The notes under the pieces were generated by a model. That model was not told the origin of the DNA. It worked only from the letters and a program-made list of their open reading frames with translations, and ran no database searches. The position numbers and the translations under genes are program-made. From positions 326,511-390,510 of the forward strand of contig CAWJGC010000008.1 in the NCBI GenBank assembly GCA_963842355.1: a DNA stretch of 64,000 nt, read 5' to 3'. Each line of letters starts with the position of its first letter. The stretch's first letter is position 1. Shown one piece after another: positions 25,191-32,275 of this stretch. This DNA is from JASHPR01 sp963842355 (GTDB lineage Bacteria; Actinomycetota; Actinomycetes; Streptosporangiales; Streptosporangiaceae).

Positions 25191-25196
25191 AGCATA
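25191..25196 (-). promoter_or_regulatory. -10 element of the trp leader promoter
   Basis: TATGCT on the minus strand, seven bases upstream of the leader-peptide ATG, the spacing expected if transcription begins at the ATG. No clear -35 is seen. Confidence 0.55.
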
Positions 25197-25255
25197 GTGC
25201 CGCGAGGTCCCGGGCGCCAGCGCCGGGCCGCAAGGCGGATGGGCGCGGCTCAGTC

Positions 25256-26050
25256 TCAGCCGAGCGCGTAGACGACCGTGACCGAGATGCTGAGCTGCTG
25301 GGATCCCGGGTTGATCGGCACCGGGGCGGCCCGGCCCGCCGAGGCTACGGCCATCGGGACCGGCAGCGCGGGAGCCTGGGTCTGGTCGGTGACGCTGACC
25401 ACCGGCCCGAGCGGCTGGCCGAGCGCCTGGGCGTACTGACCCGCCTTGGCCCGGGCGTCGGCGACCGCCCGGGCCCGCGCGGTGGCGAGCAGCCCGCTGG
25501 TGTCGGTCAGGTCCAGCGAGACGCCGTCGATGGTGGCGGCGTTGCCCCCGGCGTGCACCGCGGCCTGGATCTGCGCGCCGGCCGCCGCGATGTTCACCAG
25601 CGTCGCGGTGAGCGACTCGCTGGCCCCGTAGCCGGCGGGCGTCGCCGAGCCGGGGCTGTAGTCGGGCTGAAGGTACAGGCCGGACGTCTGGATGTCGGCG
25701 GCGGCCACGCCCTGGGCGCGCAGCACCGCCGTGACCCGGCTCGCCGCCTGGTTGGCCTGCTGCAGCGCCGCGTCCACCGAGGCGGCGTTCACCTGGACGC
25801 CCATGTCGAGCGTCAACTGGCTGGGGGTCCCGGTGACCACGCCGGTGCCGGTGACGGTGATCCGCGCCGCGGCGGACGCCGAGGTGAGCTGAACGCCCGC
25901 CGGGCGGCCGGACAGGCCGGCGGCCGGGCCCGGGCCACCGGACGACGCGCCGCCCCGGCTCAGGCCGAGCGCGAACGCCCCGATCAGGACGGCGGCGACG
26001 GCGGCGCCGCCGCCTGCGGCGCGCAGCGCGGGGGTGGTGATGACGGCCAT
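25256..26050 (-). CDS. SIMPL-domain (DUF541) exported protein
   Basis: A 264-residue protein with an N-terminal signal anchor (about 12–32), then a SIMPL domain, recognised by ITVTGTGVVTGTPSQLTLDMGVQVNA, ARARAVADARAKAGQYAQALG and a C-terminal ISVTVVYALG. These proteins are periplasmic or surface-located oligomers; BP26 of Brucella is one, and its function is poorly known. The length fits the family. It stands alone between the trp leader and tricorn. Confidence 0.85.
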   Translation of the reverse strand: MAVITTPALRAAGGGAAVAAVLIGAFALGLSRGGASSGGPGPAAGLSGRPAGVQLTSASAAARITVTGTGVVTGTPSQLTLDMGVQVNAASVDAALQQANQAASRVTAVLRAQGVAAADIQTSGLYLQPDYSPGSATPAGYGASESLTATLVNIAAAGAQIQAAVHAGGNAATIDGVSLDLTDTSGLLATARARAVADARAKAGQYAQALGQPLGPVVSVTDQTQAPALPVPMAVASAGRAAPVPINPGSQQLSISVTVVYALG

Positions 26051-26117
26051 GGCAGGGCTCCTGGTCCGCGGGGGCTTTCCTGCCGCTTCGACGCGCCGCC
26101 GTCGCGCCCGGTTCCCG

Positions 26118-27329
26118 TCAGGTGCGATCCCCGGGCACGGAGGCGGGGCGGGGCGGGAGCGGCGGCCGTCGCCTGGACGGCCGGCCCGCCGTGTCCGGCG
26201 CCGTCGCCGCTGGCCTGGTCTCGAGGGCCTCGATGGCCATCCGGACCGCGGTCCGCAGCTGCGGGTCCTCGCCCGCCGCCCAGTCTTCAGGGGACAGCAC
26301 CACCTCGACGTCGGGATCGACGCCGTGGTTCTCCACCTCCCACCCGAAGCCGTCCAGCCACATGGCGTAGCGCGGGACGGTGATCCCGGTACCCTCCACG
26401 AGCCGGTGGTAGCCGTCGATGCCCACCACGCCGCCCCAGGTCCGGGTGCCCACCACCGGACCGAGACCCAGGATCTTGATGGCCGCCGTCACGATGTCGC
26501 CGTCCGAACCCGCGAACTCGTCGGCCAGCGCGACCACGGGCCCGCGCGGGGCATCCTGCGGGTAGGTGTCCGGCCGCAGGCCGCGCGGCACGCTCCAGCC
26601 GATCACCCGCCGGGCCAGCTTCTCGACCACCAGTTGCGAGACGTGGCCGCCGCGGTTGCCGCGCACGTCCACGATGAGCGCGTCGCGGACCATCTCGGTG
26701 TGCAGGTCGCGGTGGAAGTCCGCCCAGCCCTCGCTCACCATGTCCGGGACGTGCAGATAGCCGATCCTTCCGCCGCCGAGCCCGCGGACCCGTTGCCGCT
26801 GCGCGGCGACCCAGTCCTGGTAGCGCAGCCGCCGGTCGTCGGTGAGCGTGATGACCACGGTGCTGCGGGGCGCGCCGCCCGCCGCCGGGCCGATGGTGAG
26901 CTCCACTGGCTTGCCCGCCGCGCCGACCAGCAGCGGGCCGGGCCCGGTGCCGTCCAGCATCTGCCCGTCGACCGCGAGGAGCGCGTCTCCCGGGCCGATC
27001 TGCGCCCCGGGCGTGGCGAGCGGTGACCGCGCCCGGGGGTCGGAGGACTCGCCCGGCAGGACCCGGGTCACCGTCCAGCGCCCGTTGCCGTCGTGGGCCA
27101 GGTCCGCTCCCAGCAGGCCGAGCCCGCGATCGGCGGCGTCCGCGGACGCTTCGTCGTCGTGGGCGGCGTCGACGTAGGCATGCGAGGTGCCGAGTTCGCC
27201 GGCCACCTCCCACAGGAGGTCGGCGAAATCCCCGGGACCCGCGACCCGGTCCAGCAGCGGCCGGTAGGACTCCAGTACTGCGTCCCAGTCGGCCCCGGCC
27301 AGGTCAGCCACCCAGAAGTCGTGCCGCAT
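26118..27329 (-). CDS. Tricorn protease, C-terminal protease part (frameshifted from propeller part)
   Basis: About 403 residues holding the tricorn C1 domain, PDZ domain and the S41-type C2 domain. The catalytic residues are visible: LGTSHAY (Ser-His of the tricorn triad) and DEFAGSDGD (nucleophile Ser, Asp), with ENHGVDPD later. It begins RHDFWVADLAG, which in intact tricorn continues directly from the WRNAYAEAGR end of the propeller half. Here the two lie in different frames and overlap by 26 bases. Either one extra base splits a single gene, or the ATG at 27329 allows separate coupled translation. Confidence 0.85.
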   Translation of the reverse strand: MRHDFWVADLAGADWDAVLESYRPLLDRVAGPGDFADLLWEVAGELGTSHAYVDAAHDDEASADAADRGLGLLGADLAHDGNGRWTVTRVLPGESSDPRARSPLATPGAQIGPGDALLAVDGQMLDGTGPGPLLVGAAGKPVELTIGPAAGGAPRSTVVITLTDDRRLRYQDWVAAQRQRVRGLGGGRIGYLHVPDMVSEGWADFHRDLHTEMVRDALIVDVRGNRGGHVSQLVVEKLARRVIGWSVPRGLRPDTYPQDAPRGPVVALADEFAGSDGDIVTAAIKILGLGPVVGTRTWGGVVGIDGYHRLVEGTGITVPRYAMWLDGFGWEVENHGVDPDVEVVLSPEDWAAGEDPQLRTAVRMAIEALETRPAATAPDTAGRPSRRRPPLPPRPASVPGDRT

Positions 27330-29568
27330 GCCGGCCGGCCTCGGCGTAGGCGTTGCGCCACAGCGTCCCGGGATCGGCCAGGAACCTGGCGCGGGACCTG
27401 TCGACCGGCACCTGGTCCGCCGGGTTGTCCGCGTCCGGCTTGCGGTCGGCGGGCACGGCGCTGAGCTTGTCGTGGTCGCACACGACGAGCACGCTGCCGT
27501 CCCCGCTCACCTCGAACCAGTCCAGTTCGTCGGCCAGTTCCGTGCGCCGCTGCGCCGCGAGGTCGAAGTGCTCCAGGCGCGGGCGCGGCGCCGCGTCGCC
27601 GGGGCTGGCGCCGCTCTCCCCGAGATTCCCCGTCACCGGCACCCTGAGCCAGGCGAGCCCGTCGGTGACGGCCCGCAGCGACGCGTAACGCGCCTCGGCC
27701 ACCGGAATCTGGACGATCCGGCCGGCCAGGCCGGCGGGGTCGACCCGCACGGGCTCCGGCGCGCCCTCGCGCGCGCCGTCGCGGGCCGGGCCGTCCTGAG
27801 CCGGACCGTTCTCGGCGGCACCGTCGGGGGCCGGGCCGTCGGAGGCGGGGCCGTCGGAGGCGGGGGCGCCCTTGGCCGCGCCTGCGCCTGAGCCGTCCGG
27901 TGCGGCCGCGTCGTCCTTGGCGTGGCTGCCGACCGGCCGCCCGCCCGGCAGCGGGGCGAACGGCGACGGCGTCGCGGCCGCCAGCGGGACCAGGTAAGGG
28001 CGGCACCCGTACGGGAACGACAGGTCGAAGACGTGCGCGTCGTAGACCGGGTCGAAACTCCGCCACGACAGGAAGGCCAGGTACAGTCCGTCGGCCGTGA
28101 ACACCGGGTCGGTGTCGGTGAAGCGGCCGTCGGTGACCTCCACCACGCTCGCACCGGGGTCGGCCAGCCGGACCATGCGCAACTGCCGCAGCGGGTCCGC
28201 CAGCGGATGTGACCACGCCAGCCAGGCCGAATCGGGTGACCACGTGAGCCCGCTCACCTCGCCGTTGCCGGATGACGCCAGATCCGTGACGTCACCGGAG
28301 GAGACGTCCACGACGCAGAGTCTCCCGTCGCGAGCGGCGACCGCGATGACGCTGCCGTCCGGGGCCGCGGCCATGTCGGCCACCATGCCGATCCGGCCCG
28401 CCGCGAGCCGCCGCGGCGGCGTTCCCGCCGCTGACCCGGCGGAGGGCGCTATCTCGAGCGCGTCGGCGCCTTCAGCGTCGGTCACCCACGCGACCTGGCC
28501 CGTCTTTCCGAGTACCCGGGGCAGCCGGGCCCGTACGCCCGGGACCACCGACAGGGCCCGCGCCGGGCCGTCCCGGTGGGTCAGCCAGTGCACGGTTCCG
28601 CGTACCTCGATCGCGCTCGCCTGGCCGGAATGATCGCAGGACAGGTCGCCGAGATGGTCCTCCGCCGAGATCAGGCGGGGGGTCCGGCCCGCCGCGGCGC
28701 CCAGGCTGAACTCCAGCCGCTTAGGCCCGTCGGCGGCGTCCAGCCCGTCGAGCAGCCAGATGTCACCCCCGCAGTGGTAGACGACCCGCTGGCCGTCGGT
28801 GCTGGCGTTGCGGGCGTAGAAGCCGTCGTGATCGGTGTGCCGCCGCAGGTCGCTGCCGTCCGGCGCGCACGAGTACAGGTTGGCCGTGCCCTCGTGGTCG
28901 GAGAGGAACGCCAGCCGGCCGCCGATCAGCATCGGGCTGCCGAACTGGCCCGCCAGATCGCCCGGGACCCGGGCGAACCGGCCAGCCGCCGGCCCGCCCG
29001 GCGCGGGGACCGTGCGCAGCCACAGCCGTCCCGAGGTCCCGCCCCGGTAGCGCTTCCAGAGCGCGGGGTCGCTGCGGAAGGCCCCGCTCAGCAGCGCGAC
29101 GCCGCCGGCCTCGATGGCCAGGTCGGTGACCGGGCCGAACGGCAGCGGGCCGGACGGAGGCCGGCCGAGGGGGACGGGCCGCCGCGGCATGGCCGGCTCA
29201 CCGACGGCCAGCGCGTAGGCCCAGGTGAAATGATCGAACGGCTGCCCCGAGGCGGTGATCGCGACGACCTCGCCGTCCGGGGTCCAGCCGCAGACCCGGG
29301 TTCGCCGGTCACCCCAGTAACTGAGCCGGTGGCCGTTCCCGCCGTCGATCCCGGCCACGTGTACCTCGGGCGGGCCGGGCCGGCGGCTGGTCCAGGCGAT
29401 CATCGAGCCGTCCCGGGAGATCCGCGGATGGCTCACCGCCGCGTGGTCGGCGGTCAGGCGCCAGGCCCGCCCGCCGGTGGCCGGGGCCAGCCACACGTCG
29501 TCGTCCGCGACGAAGGTGACGACGTCACCGTGAACATGAGGGAAACGGAGGTACCCGGCTGACGTCAC
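27304..29568 (-). CDS. Tricorn protease, N-terminal beta-propeller part
   Basis: About 754 residues of the two tricorn beta-propellers, with repeated WD/PD40-like blades (AVSHPRISRDGSMIAWTS, SGLTWSPDSAWLAWS, TDTDPVFTADGLYLAFLS). The propellers gate access of peptides to the protease chamber, where tricorn degrades proteasome-type products. An Ala/Pro/Asp/Gly insert near 27777–27890 (repeats of DGPA) interrupts the second propeller. The frame ends in an abnormal HAARLLGG tail right where the C1 domain should begin, consistent with a frameshift near 27330–27345. Confidence 0.85.
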   Translation of the reverse strand: MTSAGYLRFPHVHGDVVTFVADDDVWLAPATGGRAWRLTADHAAVSHPRISRDGSMIAWTSRRPGPPEVHVAGIDGGNGHRLSYWGDRRTRVCGWTPDGEVVAITASGQPFDHFTWAYALAVGEPAMPRRPVPLGRPPSGPLPFGPVTDLAIEAGGVALLSGAFRSDPALWKRYRGGTSGRLWLRTVPAPGGPAAGRFARVPGDLAGQFGSPMLIGGRLAFLSDHEGTANLYSCAPDGSDLRRHTDHDGFYARNASTDGQRVVYHCGGDIWLLDGLDAADGPKRLEFSLGAAAGRTPRLISAEDHLGDLSCDHSGQASAIEVRGTVHWLTHRDGPARALSVVPGVRARLPRVLGKTGQVAWVTDAEGADALEIAPSAGSAAGTPPRRLAAGRIGMVADMAAAPDGSVIAVAARDGRLCVVDVSSGDVTDLASSGNGEVSGLTWSPDSAWLAWSHPLADPLRQLRMVRLADPGASVVEVTDGRFTDTDPVFTADGLYLAFLSWRSFDPVYDAHVFDLSFPYGCRPYLVPLAAATPSPFAPLPGGRPVGSHAKDDAAAPDGSGAGAAKGAPASDGPASDGPAPDGAAENGPAQDGPARDGAREGAPEPVRVDPAGLAGRIVQIPVAEARYASLRAVTDGLAWLRVPVTGNLGESGASPGDAAPRPRLEHFDLAAQRRTELADELDWFEVSGDGSVLVVCDHDKLSAVPADRKPDADNPADQVPVDRSRARFLADPGTLWRNAYAEAGRHAARLLGG

Positions 29569-29595
29569 CGGCTCATCCTAGAACCCTGCGCAGCC

Positions 29596-31623
29596 TCATC
29601 CGGTGGTGCTGCTGCTGCCCGCCGGGCCCGTGGCGGGCCGGTGCGCACCCGCGCGCCCGTCCCGGGTCACCGCGCCCGCCGCGGCCTTGGCATGCGGGCC
29701 GATCGCCATCTCCTCGGGCCGGTGCTCGGGCACCGGCTTGCCGACGATCCGGTACACCGCCGACCCGTCCACCGTCTCCTGCTCCAGCAGGAGATCGACA
29801 AGCTGCTCGAGCTGGGACCGGTGGGCGCGGATGAGCTCGACGGCGGTCTGCTCCGCCTCGCGCAGCAGCCGGGCCACCTCGGAATCGATCGTGGCCTGGG
29901 TGGCCTCGGCGAACGGCCGGCTGGAGAACGCCTGCCCGCCGCCGCCGAGGAACGCCGAGCCGCCCTCCGGATACCCGATCGGGCCGAGCTTCGGCGACAG
30001 GCCGAACTCGCGGACCATCTTGGTCGCCAGGTCGGTGGCGCCGGCCAGGTCGTTGGAGGCTCCGGTCGAGCCCTGCCCGAACTCGACCAGCTCGGCCGCG
30101 CGGCCGCCGAGCCGCACGGCCAGGGAGGTGGTCAGGTAGTCCTCGCCGTACAGGTGCCGCTCATCGACCGGCAGCTGCTCGGTGACGCCGAGCGTCTGCC
30201 CGGCCGGCAGGATCGTGATCTTCGCCACCGGGTCCGCGTGCTCGGACAGCGCGGCGACCAGCGCGTGCCCGGATTCGTGGATCGCGACCGCGTGCTTCTC
30301 CTCCGGCAGCAGCACGTTGGAGCCCTCCCGCCGGCCGAGCAGGATCCGGTCCCTGGCCTCGGAAAAGTCCTCCGCGGACAGTACCTCGCGGTTGTCGCGC
30401 ACCGCGACGATCGCGGCCTCGTTGGCCAGGTTGGCCAGGTCCGCGCCGGAGAAGCCGGGAGTGCCCCGCGCTACCGTGTTGAGGTTGACGTCGGGGCCGA
30501 GCTTCTTGTCGCGGCAGTGCACGGCGAGGATCGCGGCCCGCTCGGTCAGCGTCGGCAGCGGGATCGTGACCTGGCGGTCGAACCGGCCGGGGCGCAGCAG
30601 GGCCGGGTCCAGGATCTCCGGGCGGTTCGTCGCGGCCAGGACCACGATCCCCTGGGACACGTCGAACCCGTCCATCTCCGACAGAAGCTGATTGAGGGTC
30701 TGCTCCCGCTCGTCGTTGGACACCACGGCGCCCGAGCCGGCCCGCCGCTGGCCGATGGCGTCGATCTCGTCGATGAAGATGATCGCCGGGGCCCGCTTGC
30801 GGGCCTCGCTGAACAGGTCACGGACCCGGGACGCGCCGACCCCGACGAACAACTCCACGAAGCTGGAGCCGGTGACCGAGAAGAACGGTACCGACGCCTC
30901 GCCGGCCACGGCCCGGGCCAGCAGGGTCTTGCCGGTGCCCGGCGGGCCGATCATCAGCAGGCCGCGCGGGGCCATCGCGCCGACCCGCGTGTAGCGCCCG
31001 GGGTTGCGCAGGAAGTCGATCACCTCACCGATCTCGGCCTTGACGCCCTCGTAGCCGGCCACGTCGGCGAACTTGGTCTGCGGCCGCTCGGCGTCGAAGA
31101 CCTTCGCGTTGCTCCGGCCGATGCCGAACGCGCCCAGGGCCCCCGCTCCCCCGCCTGCGCCGCGGGACATCCGGCGGAACAGCCAGAACACCACGATGAT
31201 CGGCAGCAGCAGGAACAGCCAGTACAGCAGGTCGGTCCCCAGCCCCGAGCTGGGTGGCGACGCGGTCACCGTCTTCACGCCGTCCGCGGTGAGCTGCTGG
31301 CTGAGCGCGGGCGTGGGCGACCCGGGAATGACGGTCGTGTACGACTTGCCGTTCGTGAGGGTCCCGGTCACGGTGGTGTTCGAGCCGCTCGCGCCGTTCC
31401 CGAAATCGACCGTTTTGATCTTGTGGGCCCCGGCGTCCGCGATGAACTGCGAGTAGTCCAGGCTGACCGGCGTGGTGACGTGTATCCCGGGCAGGAAGAT
31501 GTACAGCAGCACGACGGCGATGAGCGCGACCGGCCACAGCGCGTGGCGCCATCCTGGCGGCGGCGGCGGTGCCGTGCGAACGGGCTTGTCGCCGGGGGGC
31601 GGCGGGTTCGGCTGCTTGCTCAT
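29596..31623 (-). CDS. ftsH: ATP-dependent zinc metalloprotease FtsH
   Basis: A 675-residue membrane-anchored AAA+ protease. Two N-terminal helices (about 29–46 and 130–150) flank an extracytoplasmic domain. The AAA module has Walker A GPPGTGKT (226–233), Walker B IIFIDE (281–286) and arginine fingers in RPGRFDRQ. The zinc site is HESGH (449–453). It degrades misfolded membrane and regulatory proteins. The extreme ends are Pro-rich and variable. The neighbours are not the usual folE/hpt genes, so this may be a second FtsH copy (inference). Confidence 0.95.
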   Translation of the reverse strand: MSKQPNPPPPGDKPVRTAPPPPPGWRHALWPVALIAVVLLYIFLPGIHVTTPVSLDYSQFIADAGAHKIKTVDFGNGASGSNTTVTGTLTNGKSYTTVIPGSPTPALSQQLTADGVKTVTASPPSSGLGTDLLYWLFLLLPIIVVFWLFRRMSRGAGGGAGALGAFGIGRSNAKVFDAERPQTKFADVAGYEGVKAEIGEVIDFLRNPGRYTRVGAMAPRGLLMIGPPGTGKTLLARAVAGEASVPFFSVTGSSFVELFVGVGASRVRDLFSEARKRAPAIIFIDEIDAIGQRRAGSGAVVSNDEREQTLNQLLSEMDGFDVSQGIVVLAATNRPEILDPALLRPGRFDRQVTIPLPTLTERAAILAVHCRDKKLGPDVNLNTVARGTPGFSGADLANLANEAAIVAVRDNREVLSAEDFSEARDRILLGRREGSNVLLPEEKHAVAIHESGHALVAALSEHADPVAKITILPAGQTLGVTEQLPVDERHLYGEDYLTTSLAVRLGGRAAELVEFGQGSTGASNDLAGATDLATKMVREFGLSPKLGPIGYPEGGSAFLGGGGQAFSSRPFAEATQATIDSEVARLLREAEQTAVELIRAHRSQLEQLVDLLLEQETVDGSAVYRIVGKPVPEHRPEEMAIGPHAKAAAGAVTRDGRAGAHRPATGPAGSSSTTG

Positions 31624-31690
31624 GACCCATTCTTACGCGTAAATAGCACCAGGCCGGTATCGGGTCCGCTTACAGCGCACCGGGGTCACG

Positions 31691-32137
31691 CTACGCCTTG
31701 GCCGCCGCGATCAGCTCCGTGAGCACCAGGTCCTGCGCCTTGAGGTGGTTCTGGATCTCTATCGCCTCGTGCAGCACCGCCTCGGCGTCCTTGTAGGTGT
31801 TCTCGGCGCGCTTGTCCGACGCGTTGGCCTGCAGGTTCTGGCCGACGATGATGACCGGCAGCAGGACGAGCTGCAGGAAGTTGCTGCTGACCCACGCGAT
31901 GATGATCGTCAGGTTGTGGCTGGTGACCGCGGAGGGCAGGCTGATCAGCGCGATGACGCCGAACACGTAGGCGCAGATCATCGTGCCGACCAGCGTCGTG
32001 ATCATCAGGCCGATCTTGCCGTTGAGCCCGACGCGCCCGTCATCCACCTTGACCGGCGGAGGTCGATGCCCGGTCACCATATGAGCCGTGTGCGGGTGCA
32101 TGCAGTATTCGTAAAGGGTGTGTCCGTCGATCGCCAC
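31691..32137 (-). CDS. DUF1003-like small membrane protein
   Basis: A 148-residue protein with two central hydrophobic helices (about 42–68 and 76–100). A charged C-terminal helix (NLQANASDKRAENTYKDAEA) may form a coiled coil. The arrangement and the segment after the second helix match DUF1003 proteins, whose function is not known. It is divergent from the molybdenum hydroxylase gene. Confidence 0.75.
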   Translation of the reverse strand: MAIDGHTLYEYCMHPHTAHMVTGHRPPPVKVDDGRVGLNGKIGLMITTLVGTMICAYVFGVIALISLPSAVTSHNLTIIIAWVSSNFLQLVLLPVIIVGQNLQANASDKRAENTYKDAEAVLHEAIEIQNHLKAQDLVLTELIAAAKA

Positions 32138-32275
32138 GGCGATCGCCTCCTCGGGTCCGTGCGGGGGTGATCAATGTCGGAATACCCTAGCCACCGCGGG
32201 CACACCCGGCCACAGAGCAGGCGGGCTATGGTCTGAAGGCCCGCTCAGGTCGGCGCGGAGGAACGGGACAGCTCG

